Shown: in pieces, positions 21,022-29,991 of the stretch
How the letters are laid out: the number at the start of each line of letters is the position of its first letter
Position numbering within the stretch: the first letter of the stretch is position 1
NCBI GenBank assembly: GCA_025929365.1
Contig: JAICMG010000005.1
Location: 1 to 52,334 of the forward strand
Source of the DNA: Frankiaceae bacterium
GTDB taxonomy: Bacteria; Actinomycetota; Actinomycetes; JAFAQI01
Direction: 5' to 3'
Length of the DNA: 52,334 bases
Notes under the pieces: generated by a model
The model's input: the letters and a program-made list of their open reading frames with translations, nothing else
Told to the model about the DNA's origin: nothing
The model's database searches: none
Translations under genes and position numbers: made by a program

Positions 21022-21262
21022 GGGACCTCCACTGACGTTTCACTTCGCGAGGCCGACACGGTGAAGGCCCCGCACGACGCGCATGCGAGGCCTCTACGAC
21101 AATGGCCACACCACACCCGCCGGCAATGACGCCGACCGGCGTGGCGACCAAAGACCCGTCCGCTCCGAAGAGCAAGCAGGTGGGAGAGGCTCCACTTGCA
21201 AGTGGGCCAAGCAAGCAGGACCCACCAGTCGCAGTTAAGAGGGTAGCAGCGCAGCGACCTAC
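21022..21262 (-). other. infC-rpmI-rplT leader region (no gene)
   Basis: 241 bp with no plausible gene between the palindromic element and infC. It contains a perfect palindrome CCACTTGCAAGTGG (21192-21205) flanked by two copies of AGCAAGCAGG on the plus strand (near 21171-21180 and 21211-21220). It therefore looks like a structured mRNA leader. A promoter is expected near its upstream end, but no convincing -35/-10 pair was found. Leader control by L20 or IF-3 is plausible by analogy with other bacteria. Confidence 0.5.
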
Positions 21263-21329
21263 CCCGGTGATCTTGACGTTTTGGGCGTCTGGAGGCTCGC
21301 CAGCCGCCAAGTACGTCAAGATCACCGGG
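21263..21329. repeat. 63-bp palindromic element, copy A (3' of the DUF559 gene)
   Basis: Perfect 17-bp arms (21263-21279 and 21313-21329; outer part CCCGGTGATCTTGACGT) enclose a further imperfect stem ending in CTGG/CCAG. Copy B lies at 22272-22334 in the same orientation, with the same 63-bp core length and the same outer arm (CGGTGATCTTGACGT). It starts three bases after the DUF559 stop codon, so it could also act as a terminator, although no T-tract follows. Confidence 0.85.
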
Positions 21330-21332
21330 CCT

Positions 21333-22235
21333 TTAGGCCGCCGGCTGGCGCAGGCGCTCCCTCACCCGTTCAATCACGCCGTCGCCTGTGCCGCGAACGT
21401 CGGACGCGCTCACGACCAGCACTGTCCAACCCAATGCCCGTACGGCGTCGCGCCTCAGGTCGTCCTCACGTCGCTGGTCCCAATGGAAGGCGCCGTCGTA
21501 CTCGATGGCGAGACGGGGTCCGAGGTAGGCGAGGTCGAGCCGCGCGACGAACACACCATCGGCGTCGCGAACCACATGCTGCGCGGTTGGGCGCGGAAGT
21601 CCGGCAGCGACCAGCAGATACCGCAAGCGAGTCTCCATTGGCGATTCGCTGAGGGGCTCGACGCTTCGAATCACCTCATCGACCCGCCGAACATCACGAA
21701 TGCCCTTGTGGGCGTTCCGATAGGCCGACAGCTCCTCGACCGTGACGAGACCGCCGCCGGTCAACGCATCCGCCACCACAAGGCGCTCGGCGGGGGCGAG
21801 CCACCGGGCGCAGTCGTAGACCGTCCGCACCGGCGTCGTCAACAGGACGCCGTTGAACAGGTCGAGATCCGTGGCATCGACCGTGAGCTCTCGTGTGTAG
21901 CAACCTGCTCGAGTCCGCAGCCGGCTCCCGGTACGACAGCCGACCCAGACGAGGTCCCACCGCTTGTCGCGCGCATCGACGCCGTAGAGCCAAGCGGCGG
22001 TCAGGCCGCAAACGAAGGCGTGCTTCCCGAGAACGAGCCGGACAGCCGCCACCCGGGTCTCGCGACTGTCCTCGATGTCCTGATGAACCCAGACGTTGCG
22101 AAACACATGTCGCCACGGACCGCCCCGGAGCGACGAGGTCGACACGCCGACCCGCGACGCGTAGGAGGTGGTGAAGGGTCCCTTGGTGAGCTGATCTGGA
22201 GTGAAGGCCCGCGGCACGTCGCGAGCATTGATCAA
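21333..22235 (-). CDS. DUF559 (Vsr-like fold) endonuclease-domain protein
   Basis: Hypothetical protein of ~300 aa. The N-terminal ~50 residues resemble the winged-helix start of AbiEi-like proteins (RVGVSTSSLR...GPWRHVFRNVWV). The C-terminal part (~200-295) matches the DUF559/very-short-patch-repair-like nuclease fold: E201, D234 in RLDLAY, E245 and D247 in AIEYDG, H251. Such proteins are common and often multicopy in actinobacteria; their function is unknown, and nuclease activity is inferred from the fold only. Start uncertain (TTG at 22235; GTG at 22217 possible). It is bracketed exactly by two copies of a 63-bp palindrome between hisG and infC. Confidence 0.8.
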   Translation of the reverse strand: MINARDVPRAFTPDQLTKGPFTTSYASRVGVSTSSLRGGPWRHVFRNVWVHQDIEDSRETRVAAVRLVLGKHAFVCGLTAAWLYGVDARDKRWDLVWVGCRTGSRLRTRAGCYTRELTVDATDLDLFNGVLLTTPVRTVYDCARWLAPAERLVVADALTGGGLVTVEELSAYRNAHKGIRDVRRVDEVIRSVEPLSESPMETRLRYLLVAAGLPRPTAQHVVRDADGVFVARLDLAYLGPRLAIEYDGAFHWDQRREDDLRRDAVRALGWTVLVVSASDVRGTGDGVIERVRERLRQPAA

Positions 22236-22271
22236 TCAGCGTTCCCTGTGCTGCCGTCATGCACAGGCCCC

Positions 22272-22334
22272 CGGTGATCTTGACGTTGTTGGCGGCTGGA
22301 GCGCCCGCAGACGCCAACAACGTCAAGATCACCG
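22272..22334. repeat. 63-bp palindromic element, copy B (between hisG and the DUF559 gene)
   Basis: Perfect 23-bp arms at 22272-22294 and 22312-22334 (arm starts CGGTGATCTTGACGTTGTTG) with a 17-nt loop that contains CTG/CAG. Direct repeat of copy A ~1 kb away. It begins 16 bp after the hisG stop and ends 36 bp before the DUF559 start codon on the minus strand. The arms are far longer than chance, and the loop differs between copies more than the outer arms do. Confidence 0.9.
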
Positions 22335-22350
22335 AGCCAAGGTCGGCGGG

Positions 22351-23223
22351 TTATTCGACGATCTTGGAGATGGGGAGCTCCAGGATGTCCTTCGCTCCCG
22401 CGGCCTTCAGCGCCGGGATGAGTGTGTTCACCCCTTGCTTCGGGACGACCGTGCCGAGGGCGTGGCCGCCTCCCGACAGCGCCGTGACCGTCGGCGAGCT
22501 CATCGCCGGCAGCACCTCGAGCACGCCGTCGAGATCGGGCGCGTCCACGTTGAGCATCAGGTACACCGTCCCCCGCGCCCGGATCGCGCCTTGCAGCAGC
22601 AGGGCGATGTCCTCCATCGCGGCCCGCTTCTCGGGGTCCGCGTAGGAGACCGGATTGGCAATCAGCTCGGTCCGCGAGGTGAGCAGGGTCTCGATGATCC
22701 GCAGCCCGTGCGCGCGCAACGACGAGCCCGTCTCCGTCACGTCGACGATCGCGTCGACGATGTCCGGCACCTTCGCCTCGGTCGCGCCGTACGACGGCAC
22801 GATCGTCGCCTTCACGCCCGCGTCGGCGAAGAACCGCCGCGTCAGCTCGGGGTACTCCGTCGACACGCGTACGCCGTCCGGCAGCTCCGCCCCCGTCTGC
22901 GCCGGGTGGTCCGCCGGCACGGCAAGGATGATCCGCACCGGGTTCGACGTCGCCTTCGAGTACTCCAGCTCACAGACGGACTCGACGTTCGCCGACGTCT
23001 CGGTGATCCAGTCGCGCCCGGTGATGCCGAGGTCGAACAGGCCCTCCTCGACATAACGCGGAATCTCCTGCGGACGCAGGAACATCACGCGGTCGACCCG
23101 TGGGTCGGAGATCCCCGCGCGATAGTCGCGGTCGGAGCCGCGGCGCACCGCGAGGTCGGCGGCATCGAAGAGCTCGAGGGTCGCCTTCTCCAGCGAGCCC
23201 TTCGGAAGGACGAGCGACAGCAC
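22351..23223 (-). CDS. hisG: ATP phosphoribosyltransferase (long form)
   Basis: First step of histidine synthesis: ATP plus PRPP to phosphoribosyl-ATP. 290 aa, the long HisG_L form with its own C-terminal regulatory ACT-like domain (from ~210, RGTVYLMLNV...HALGTVVPKQGVNTLI), which mediates histidine feedback. The catalytic part has LPKGSLEKATLELF, DLGITGRDW and the PRPP-binding region IVDVTETGSSLRAHGL. The GTG start has AAAGG upstream. It follows ribH by 59 bp. hisE, its frequent partner at this spot in actinobacteria, is absent here. Confidence 0.97.
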   Translation of the reverse strand: MLSLVLPKGSLEKATLELFDAADLAVRRGSDRDYRAGISDPRVDRVMFLRPQEIPRYVEEGLFDLGITGRDWITETSANVESVCELEYSKATSNPVRIILAVPADHPAQTGAELPDGVRVSTEYPELTRRFFADAGVKATIVPSYGATEAKVPDIVDAIVDVTETGSSLRAHGLRIIETLLTSRTELIANPVSYADPEKRAAMEDIALLLQGAIRARGTVYLMLNVDAPDLDGVLEVLPAMSSPTVTALSGGGHALGTVVPKQGVNTLIPALKAAGAKDILELPISKIVE

Positions 23224-23282
23224 AGGAATGGCCTTTCGGGACGGTTCGGAACAGGGACGCCGGAAATGGGCGAACGGCTCGG

Positions 23283-23831
23283 TCAGCCGCCCGCCGACGC
23301 ATGGCCGGGTCGGCCCGGGACGCTGCCCGCACCGTGTTGTCCGGGCGCGCTGCTCACGCGACGGATCGCGCGCAGCACGAGCGCCGTCTCGACCGCAGCC
23401 ATTGCGGCCTCCCGTCCCTTGTCCTCACTCGATCCGGGCAAGCCCGCCCGCTCGAGCGCCTGCTCCGTCGTGTCGCAGGTCAACAACCCGAAGCCTACTG
23501 GGACCCCGGATTCGATCGCGATCCGATTAAGCCCGTCCGTCGCCGCCGAGCACACGTAGTCGAAGTGCGGCGTCCCGCCGCGTACGACGACCCCGAGCGC
23601 GACGACCGCGTCGTACCCCGCCCTTGCCAGCTCGCCTGCGACCACGGCGAGCTCGAAGGCTCCCGGGACCCGGCAGACGTAAGGATCGGCGACCGACGCC
23701 GCCTCGAGGCCGCGAAGTGCACCCGCGACGAGCGCGTCGGTGATCTCGGTGTGCCAGCGCGCCGCGACGACGGCTATCCGCAGCCCGCTGCCGTCGACAG
23801 CCGGTTCCTCGGGCAAGCCCTTTCCGCTCAC
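23283..23831 (-). CDS. ribH: 6,7-dimethyl-8-ribityllumazine synthase
   Basis: Penultimate riboflavin step: condenses the ribityl-aminouracil with dihydroxybutanone phosphate. 182 aa. Substrate motifs [27 protein letters not shown] and GFGLLTCDT are seen; in the last, threonine-rich family variants are replaced by LLTCDT. The C-terminal ~25 residues ([19 protein letters not shown]) extend beyond the usual ~155-aa length and look disordered. The GTG start overlaps the ribBA stop (GTGA). Confidence 0.97.
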   Translation of the reverse strand: MSGKGLPEEPAVDGSGLRIAVVAARWHTEITDALVAGALRGLEAASVADPYVCRVPGAFELAVVAGELARAGYDAVVALGVVVRGGTPHFDYVCSAATDGLNRIAIESGVPVGFGLLTCDTTEQALERAGLPGSSEDKGREAAMAAVETALVLRAIRRVSSAPGQHGAGSVPGRPGHASAGG

Positions 23832-25231
23832 GGGGTGACCTCCTCGGCGTCCGCCACCGGCCGCGCGAACGGCGACAGCGCGTACGCCATCCGCACCGCA
23901 GCACGGTAGATGTCGGGTTCGGCGCGGGCGGCGCGTTCCGCGACCGCCGCCGGCAGCGCGTCGGCACTCGCCTCCGTGACCTCCTCGTCCATGCTGGCCG
24001 GCAGACCCGGGATGTCGTGTCCCATCCGGTCACGTTTGGTGGTGAGGTAACGGAGATTGTCGGCGGTCACGCGCACCGGCAGCGGCACCCGCGCGACGAT
24101 CGTCAGCTCATGGCCTTCGAGTCCCGCCCGCTTGTCCGGGTTGTTGGTCAGCAGCCGCATCGAGCGCACGCCGAGATCGGCAAGGATCTGGGCGCCGGTG
24201 CCGTAGTCGCGCGCATCGGCCGGCAGTCCCAACGACACGTTGGCGTCGACGGTGTCCTGCCCCTCGTCCTGCAGCTGGTAGGCCTGCAGCTTGTGCATCA
24301 GCCCGATGCCGCGACCCTCGTGCCCGCGTACGTAGAGCACGACGCCGCGCCCCTCTGCGGCGACCGCCGCGATCGCCGCGTCCAGCTGCGGACCGCAGTC
24401 GCAGCGGCGGCTCCCGAAGACGTCGCCGGTGAGGCACTCCGAGTGCACCCGCACGAGGACGTCCTCTCCGTCGCCGATGTCGCCGCGCACCAACGCGACG
24501 TGCTCGATGCCGTCGACCTCGCTGCGGAAGCCAACCGCACGGAACTCCCCGTAGTTGGTCGGGATGCGCGCCTCCGCGACCCGCTCGACCTGGCTCTCGG
24601 TGCGACGGCGGTAGGCGATCAGGTCCGCGATCGCGATCAGAGCGAGATCGTGCTCGGCCGCGAACACCTCGAGCTCGTCGAGCCGAGCCATGCCGTCGAC
24701 GTCCTTCTCGCTCACGATCTCGCAGAGGACGCCGGCGGGTCGCAGTCCCGCCATGCGGCACAGGTCGATCGTCGCCTCGGTGTGCCCGGCGCGTCGCAAC
24801 ACTCCGCCGTCCTTCGCACGCAACGGCACGACATGGCCGGGTCGCGTGAAGTCGGACGGCGTCGAGTGCGGATCGGCGAGCGCACGCATCGTCAGCGCGC
24901 GATCGTGCGCCGAGATCCCGGTCGTGGTGCCCTCGCGCGCGTCGACCGTGACCGCGTAGGCGGTACCCCGCCGGTCCTGGTTGGTGTGATACATCGGCGG
25001 CAGGTCGAGCCGGTCACAGTCGGATTCGGTGAGCGGCACGCAGATGTAGCCGGATGTGTAGCGCACCATGAACGCCACCAGCTCCGGCGTCGCCATCTCG
25101 GCGGCGAAGATCAGGTCACCCTCGTTCTCACGGTCGGCGTCATCGACGACGACGACGGGCTTGCCCGCGGCAATGTCGGCGACGGCCCGCTCGATGTCGC
25201 TGAAGCCCATGACAGGGTTGTGCTCGGTCAC
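23828..25231 (-). CDS. ribBA: Bifunctional DHBP synthase / GTP cyclohydrolase II
   Basis: Makes both riboflavin precursors. The N-terminal half is 3,4-dihydroxy-2-butanone 4-phosphate synthase (acidic motif [30 protein letters not shown]). The C-terminal half is GTP cyclohydrolase II with zinc ligands in [19 protein letters not shown] and [10 protein letters not shown]. Both active sites look intact. The ~60 residues after [10 protein letters not shown] are an alanine-rich extension. The GTG at 25231 is preferred over the ATG at 25210 because it overlaps the ribE stop (GTGA) and has GAGGGG upstream. Confidence 0.97.
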   Translation of the reverse strand: MTEHNPVMGFSDIERAVADIAAGKPVVVVDDADRENEGDLIFAAEMATPELVAFMVRYTSGYICVPLTESDCDRLDLPPMYHTNQDRRGTAYAVTVDAREGTTTGISAHDRALTMRALADPHSTPSDFTRPGHVVPLRAKDGGVLRRAGHTEATIDLCRMAGLRPAGVLCEIVSEKDVDGMARLDELEVFAAEHDLALIAIADLIAYRRRTESQVERVAEARIPTNYGEFRAVGFRSEVDGIEHVALVRGDIGDGEDVLVRVHSECLTGDVFGSRRCDCGPQLDAAIAAVAAEGRGVVLYVRGHEGRGIGLMHKLQAYQLQDEGQDTVDANVSLGLPADARDYGTGAQILADLGVRSMRLLTNNPDKRAGLEGHELTIVARVPLPVRVTADNLRYLTTKRDRMGHDIPGLPASMDEEVTEASADALPAAVAERAARAEPDIYRAAVRMAYALSPFARPVADAEEVTP

Positions 25232-25824
25232 GCCCCACCCCTCGATGCCAGCAGCCGCTCGACGTACTTCGCGAGCACGTCGACTTCTACGTTGAGCCGG
25301 TCGCCGGCGGCACGGATGCCGAGCGTCGTGCGTGACAGCGTCTCGGGAATCAAGGAGACACCGACGGTCGAGGGGCCGAGGGAGGAGACCGTGAGGCTGA
25401 CCCCGTCAAGTGCGATCGAGCCCTTCTCGACGACGTAGGGCATCAGGTTCGCGGGGACCTCGAGGTCGACCTCGCGCCAATGCTCCGACGGCCGCGCGTC
25501 GACGACCGTCGCGACGCCGTCGACGTGTCCCTGCACGATGTGCCCGCCGAGCAACGACGTCGGCGTGACCGATCGCTCGAGGTTGACGCGATCACCGGCG
25601 ACCAACCCGCCGAGCGTCGTACGACGCAATGTCTCGAGCATCACGTCGGCGGTGAAGCCGGTCGAGTCGATCTGCGCGACGGTCAGACAGACGCCGTTGA
25701 CCGCGATCGACTCGCCGCCCGCGAGGTCATGGAGGATCTCGCCATCCACCGCGAGCCGTGCGGCGGCGCCGACATCCTCGATCGCGCGCACGGTGCCGAG
25801 TGCCTGGACGATTCCGGTGAACAT
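25228..25824 (-). CDS. ribE: Riboflavin synthase alpha chain
   Basis: Dismutates two lumazine molecules to riboflavin. 198 aa, two tandem lumazine-binding barrels. Each repeat is visible: [10 protein letters not shown]...AVNGVCLTV...[10 protein letters not shown] and the second ALDGVSLTV...[11 protein letters not shown]. The ATG overlaps the ribD stop by one base (TGATG), with GGAAGG upstream, which fixes the start. Called ribC in some nomenclatures. Confidence 0.97.
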   Translation of the reverse strand: MFTGIVQALGTVRAIEDVGAAARLAVDGEILHDLAGGESIAVNGVCLTVAQIDSTGFTADVMLETLRRTTLGGLVAGDRVNLERSVTPTSLLGGHIVQGHVDGVATVVDARPSEHWREVDLEVPANLMPYVVEKGSIALDGVSLTVSSLGPSTVGVSLIPETLSRTTLGIRAAGDRLNVEVDVLAKYVERLLASRGGA

Positions 25825-26927
25825 CAGCCTTCCGCCCTTCGCTCGACCGCGGCGACGACGCGCACGTCCGGCGGCATGTAGGTGAGGTCCTTCGGCACGA
25901 GTCGCAGTGCGGCGTCGATGGTCGGCACGCCGATATCGCCGACGACCGGCGTGCCGGCGCCGAGCAGGGCAGGCGCGACGTAGGCGACGACGCGGTCGAC
26001 CAGCCCGGCACGAACGAAGCCCGCAGCGAGACCGGCGCCGCCCTCCAGCAGGAGCAGGTAGCGCTCGCTGCCGTAGAGATGGGCGAGCAGCGCACCGAGG
26101 TCGATGCCGCAGCTCGCGCGAGGGAGCTGCACGACGTCGGCCGCGGTGTTCCCGAGCGCCTCCACACGATCGGCAGGTGCGTCGGCAGCGACCGCGACCA
26201 GGGTCGGCGCCACTCCGTCCAGGACACGTGCCGTCAGCGGAGTGCGGGCGTCGCTGTCGACGACGACCCGCAGCGGCTGCCGGCCGATGTCGAGGTCGCG
26301 CACCGTCAATGCGGGATCGTCGGCCAGCACGGTTCCGATCCCGACCACGACCGCGTCGCAACGGGCCCGCTGCCGTTGGACGTCGAGTCGAGCGCCGACG
26401 CCGGTGATCCAGCGGCTCGTCCCGTCAGCCGCGGCGGTTCGTCCATCGAGGGTTGTGGCGTACTTCCAGATCACGTACGGCCGCCGCCCGGCGGTCGCGA
26501 TGAGCCACGGCTCCAGGTCGTGGCGCGCGTCCTCCGCGAGCACCCCTGACTCGACCTCCATACCGGCCGCCCGCAGGCGACTCGCTCCGCCCGCGGCGTC
26601 GCCGTTGGGGTCGTCGACCGCATACACGACGCGCGCGACCCCGGCGGCGATGATCGCCTCGCTGCACGGTCCGGTCCGGCCCTGGTGGTCGCACGGCTCA
26701 AGCGTGACCACCAGCGTGCCGCCTCGCGCCCGGTCGCCGGCGGCTGAAAGGGCAACGATCTCCGCGTGCGGCCCGCCGATCGCGGCCGTCGCGCCCTCGC
26801 CGACGACCTGTCCGTCGGCGCCGAGCACCACAGCACCCACCGCCGGATTCGGGTTCGGAATGCCGAGCGCGGCTTCAGCAACGGCGAGGGCGCGACGCAT
26901 CGCGTCGATCTCGGCTGCCGTGGCCAT
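25824..26927 (-). CDS. ribD: Bifunctional riboflavin deaminase/reductase
   Basis: Deaminates and then reduces the GTP-derived pyrimidine. 367 aa. The N-terminal CDA-type deaminase has zinc ligands in GPHAEIVAL and EPCDHQGRTGPC. The C-terminal DHFR-like reductase begins near residue 150 (PYVIWKYATTLDGRTAAADG) and contains LLLEGGAGLAAGF. The ATG at 26927 follows AAGGAGAGG at good spacing. It is the first gene of the riboflavin operon, 107 bp after the FMN aptamer. Confidence 0.97.
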   Translation of the reverse strand: MATAAEIDAMRRALAVAEAALGIPNPNPAVGAVVLGADGQVVGEGATAAIGGPHAEIVALSAAGDRARGGTLVVTLEPCDHQGRTGPCSEAIIAAGVARVVYAVDDPNGDAAGGASRLRAAGMEVESGVLAEDARHDLEPWLIATAGRRPYVIWKYATTLDGRTAAADGTSRWITGVGARLDVQRQRARCDAVVVGIGTVLADDPALTVRDLDIGRQPLRVVVDSDARTPLTARVLDGVAPTLVAVAADAPADRVEALGNTAADVVQLPRASCGIDLGALLAHLYGSERYLLLLEGGAGLAAGFVRAGLVDRVVAYVAPALLGAGTPVVGDIGVPTIDAALRLVPKDLTYMPPDVRVVAAVERRAEG

Positions 26928-27034
26928 CGGTTGCCTCTCCTTCGCTTCGGCCGGCGGACCGGGACGAGGAGAGGGACGCGAACGACGCCGCCCCCGGTGA
27001 TGCGCCGCGGACGGCGGCACCGCCGGGTGTCGCT

Positions 27035-27187
27035 CGCGCGCTGCCTCTCATCCGGACTCTCACCGTCGGCCCTGGAGTCTCACCAGGTCCACCGGCCGAT
27101 GGCGTCGGCCGGGTCGCGGGCTTCGAGATCGCCGCGAGGCTCTCTCGTCACCGCCGGTTCGGGCTTTCACCGATCCCGGAGCGCGCG
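27035..27187 (-). promoter_or_regulatory. FMN riboswitch (RFN element)
   Basis: On the minus strand the aptamer shows the conserved blocks GATCGGTGAAAGCCCG, AACCGGCGGTGAC, AGCCCGCGA, TGGTGAGACTCCAGGGCC, GACGGTGAGAGTCC and GGATGAGAGG. An 8-bp P1 stem CGCGCGCT/AGCGCGCG (27187-27180 with 27042-27035) closes it. 26928-27034 is the expression platform before ribD and contains no gene; with no T-tract visible, control of ribosome access or Rho-type termination is more likely than an intrinsic terminator. FMN binding should lower expression of the whole rib operon. Confidence 0.95.
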
Positions 27188-27202
27188 GGGCACTTCCGTT
27201 TC

Positions 27203-27231
27203 ATTGTGCATCGTTTTTGTCGCTGAGGGAA
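27203..27231 (-). promoter_or_regulatory. Possible promoter of the riboflavin operon
   Basis: TTCCCT (27231-27226) and CACAAT (27208-27203) are separated by 17 bp on the minus strand. The predicted start falls about 10 nt upstream of the riboswitch P1 stem, as expected for an RFN leader. The -35 is weak, so the call rests mainly on position. The rest of 27188-27269 shows nothing else. Confidence 0.4.
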
Positions 27232-27269
27232 CAGCCGCCGCCACTGAGGCGCCGGTCACAGCCCGGCAG

Positions 27270-27911
27270 CTACCCCCATGGCGCGAGCCGGAAATCCGCC
27301 GGCAGGCCGCCGCGGCCGGCCAGCCAGGCCATGAACACCCGCCGGTCCTCCGGGGTCGCCAGGCGTTGCGGGACGGTGGCAAGCAAGACACCGAGATCCC
27401 AGGCGACGTAGTCCTCCGGCCAGTCCAAGGGCCCGTACCCGACACCGAGGTCGGCGTGGTGCATCTCGACCTCCCGGAGCCGATGTGCAGGGCACGCGCG
27501 CGGACCGTACTGGTCGTGGCCGCGCAGATGCTCATTCGGCCAGCCCGCCGCTCCGCTCGCGCGGAACACCTCCTCGAGCGCGGCTTGGCTGGCCGCCAGG
27601 TCGTCGACGATGGTCCTCACGGAGCGAGCAGCTCCGGCTTCGATCTCCTCCGCCCGCTGCTCGCGACCGCCGGGGTACCTCGGCACGTCCTCTCCCCGCA
27701 GGGCGCCAGCAAGTCGCCGCGCGTGCCCGTCGGCATTGCGTGCCAGATGCGTCAGGACATGACCGACCGACCAATCCGGAAGCAGGCTCGGGGCGCGCAC
27801 CTGCGCCTCGGACAGGCCCGCGACCTCCGCGAGGAGCCGGCCGTGTGCGGCAACGCACAGCTCGACGCTGCGGTCGGGTTCGGCCGCCAGGTCGACGGGA
27901 GCCGACGCCAT
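27270..27911 (-). CDS. Maleylpyruvate isomerase N-terminal (MDMPI/DinB-like) family protein
   Basis: 213 aa, DinB-like four-helix fold of the mycothiol-dependent maleylpyruvate isomerase family. The typical SLLPDWSVGHVLTHLARNAD helix gives the first metal histidines. A second ligand region HRLREVEMHHADLG follows near 165. Family members bind a divalent metal and use mycothiol, which supports an actinobacterial host; the substrate is unknown, and maleylpyruvate itself is unlikely without other aromatic-pathway genes nearby. The ATG lies five bases after rpe. The frame is open further upstream but lacks similarity. Confidence 0.85.
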   Translation of the reverse strand: MASAPVDLAAEPDRSVELCVAAHGRLLAEVAGLSEAQVRAPSLLPDWSVGHVLTHLARNADGHARRLAGALRGEDVPRYPGGREQRAEEIEAGAARSVRTIVDDLAASQAALEEVFRASGAAGWPNEHLRGHDQYGPRACPAHRLREVEMHHADLGVGYGPLDWPEDYVAWDLGVLLATVPQRLATPEDRRVFMAWLAGRGGLPADFRLAPWG

Positions 27912-27916
27912 CGCGC

Positions 27917-28600
27917 CTAGTGCGTCCACCAGGCGACGTCGCCGGCCTTGACCGCGGCCTCGCGCAGCCGGACGACGGCCTCCGCCGGATCGTCGCAGCC
28001 ATAGACGGAGTTCCCGGCGACGAAGACGTCGGCGCCGGCCTCGGCGCACTGCTCGATGGTGTCGGCGTCGACCCCGCCGTCGACCTGCACCCAGACCGCG
28101 TGCTCACCGTCGCGGATGAGCTGACGGGCACGGCGGATCTTCGGCAGCATGATGTCGAGGAAGGACTGCCCGCCGAAGCCCGGCTCGACCGTCATCACCA
28201 GGACGGTGTCGATCTCAGGGAGCAGATCGGCGTACGGGTCGATCGGTGTCGCGGGCTTGATCGCCAGGCCGGCGCGCGCGCCCGCCGACCGCAGGGCCCG
28301 TGCCAACCGGACTGGCGCCTGCGCGGCTTCGGCGTGGAAGGTCACGCTTCGCGCGCCGGCCTCGGCGTACGCCGGAGCATGGCGATCCGGCTCCTCGATC
28401 ATCAGGTGACAGTCCAGCGGCAGCGCGGTGTGCTTCAGCAACGCCTTCACCGTCGACAACCCGAACGTCAGGTTGGGGACGAAGTGGTTGTCCATGACAT
28501 CCACGTGGACCCAGTCGGCCGTGTCGCCGATGACGGCGACCTCATCGGCGAGCCGCGCGAAGTCGGCGGACAGGATGCTCGGCGCGATCTGCATGGTCAT
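27917..28600 (-). CDS. rpe: Ribulose-phosphate 3-epimerase
   Basis: Interconverts ribulose 5-phosphate and xylulose 5-phosphate in the pentose phosphate pathway. 227 aa TIM barrel. Metal and catalytic motifs are [53 protein letters not shown] and the phosphate loop AGNSVYG. Start is ATG at 28600 or the second ATG two codons later. It follows rsmB after 47 bp that contain a CGGCTGA/TCAGCCG stem. Its link to the riboflavin operon is supply of ribulose 5-phosphate, substrate of RibB. Confidence 0.97.
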   Translation of the reverse strand: MTMQIAPSILSADFARLADEVAVIGDTADWVHVDVMDNHFVPNLTFGLSTVKALLKHTALPLDCHLMIEEPDRHAPAYAEAGARSVTFHAEAAQAPVRLARALRSAGARAGLAIKPATPIDPYADLLPEIDTVLVMTVEPGFGGQSFLDIMLPKIRRARQLIRDGEHAVWVQVDGGVDADTIEQCAEAGADVFVAGNSVYGCDDPAEAVVRLREAAVKAGDVAWWTH

Positions 28601-28647
28601 CCAAGTTTAGGTGCGCTCCGCTCCTGCGCTCGGCTGATTTCTGTGCT

Positions 28648-29991
28648 TCAGCCGACCTTTCGCAACAGCGCGACGTACATCGCATCGGTGCCGTGGCGGT
28701 GCGGCCAGAGTTGGACGTCCGGGCCCGGCCCGAGCTCCGGAACACCGTCGAAGAGCGGTCGCGCATCGACCTGCTCGACCTCGCGATGGCGCTCCAAGCC
28801 GGTCCGCACGACCTCCCGCGTCTCGGCGAGGTGCGGCGAGCAGGTCGCGTAGACGATGACGCCGCCGATCCGCACCGCGTCGATCGCCGAGTCGAGAAGT
28901 GCGCCTTGCAGTCCCACGAGGTCCGCGACGTCGTCGGGCTTGCGCCGCCACCGGACCTCGGGGCGCCGCCGCAGCGCGCCCAGGCCGGTACACGGAACAT
29001 CCACGAGCACACGGTCGAAACTGGCCGATCGCCACGGCGGCCGAGTCCCGTCGGCGACCACTGCGCTCGCCGCGTCCGACACACTCCCCCGCACGAGTGT
29101 GGCGCGGTGCGGGTGGAGGTCGGTCGCGACGAGTCGCCCGCCGGTGGGCAACAGCCGCGACAGCAGCGCCGCCTTACCGCCTGGGCCGGCGCACATGTCG
29201 AGCCATCGCCCGTCGCGCCCGTCGACGGCGGCGCGCACCATGGCAAGGGCGACGAGCTGGCTGCCCTCGTCCTGCACCTGCGCCCGGCCGTCCTTTACTG
29301 CCGCGATCCCGCCGGGATCACCGCCGGACAACCGCACGGCGTACGGCGAAAACGGACCGGGCGTCGCGCCGTCGCCTGCGTGCCGGAGGAGCAGGTCACG
29401 CTCGATCGCCCCTGGCCGCGCCGCGAGGTGGGTGACCGGCCGGTCAGCGGCCAGCGCGCGTCCCAGCTCCGCGAGGTCGCCACCCAACGCGTCGAGAAAG
29501 GCCTGCGCGACCCACTCCGGGTGCCCGCGTTCGAAGGCAAGCCGACCCAGCTCGCCTTGCGGCGCGACTCGCGCGACCCATGTCGGCCAGTCGCACTCGC
29601 TCACCCGCCGCATGACGGCGTTGACCAACCCCGATGCGCGATGGCCGGCGACTTCCTTGCCGATCTCGACCGTCGTCGACACGGCGGCGTGCGTCGGGAC
29701 CCGCATGTGCAGCAGCTGATACGCGCCGACTCGCAGGACGGCGCGCACCTCCGCGTCGAGCAACGCGACGTCGCGACCCGACGCCACCGCGACGATGTCG
29801 TCGAGCACGCCCTGCCATCGCAACGCGCCGTAGGCGATCTCGGTCGCAAACGCCGCGTCCTGGCCTGACAGCGAACGCTCGCGAAGCAGGCGTGCCAGAA
29901 GGAGGTTCGCGTACGCCGCGTCCCGGTCGACCGCGAGCACGACCTCGACTGCGGTACGCCGCGCCGGGTCCTTCGACAGACCAGCGCTCAC
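28648..29991 (-). CDS. rsmB: 16S rRNA m5C methyltransferase (RsmB/Sun)
   Basis: SAM-dependent cytosine-5 methyltransferase, 447 aa. It has an N-terminal NusB-like RNA-binding domain (~10-140). The C-terminal Rossmann catalytic domain has [15 protein letters not shown] (SAM), the catalytic cysteine in [13 protein letters not shown] and the release cysteine in [11 protein letters not shown]. The GTG at 29991 overlaps the fmt stop (GTGA). The C967 target is by family; actinobacterial orthologues are not all tested. Confidence 0.94.
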   Translation of the reverse strand: MSAGLSKDPARRTAVEVVLAVDRDAAYANLLLARLLRERSLSGQDAAFATEIAYGALRWQGVLDDIVAVASGRDVALLDAEVRAVLRVGAYQLLHMRVPTHAAVSTTVEIGKEVAGHRASGLVNAVMRRVSECDWPTWVARVAPQGELGRLAFERGHPEWVAQAFLDALGGDLAELGRALAADRPVTHLAARPGAIERDLLLRHAGDGATPGPFSPYAVRLSGGDPGGIAAVKDGRAQVQDEGSQLVALAMVRAAVDGRDGRWLDMCAGPGGKAALLSRLLPTGGRLVATDLHPHRATLVRGSVSDAASAVVADGTRPPWRSASFDRVLVDVPCTGLGALRRRPEVRWRRKPDDVADLVGLQGALLDSAIDAVRIGGVIVYATCSPHLAETREVVRTGLERHREVEQVDARPLFDGVPELGPGPDVQLWPHRHGTDAMYVALLRKVG

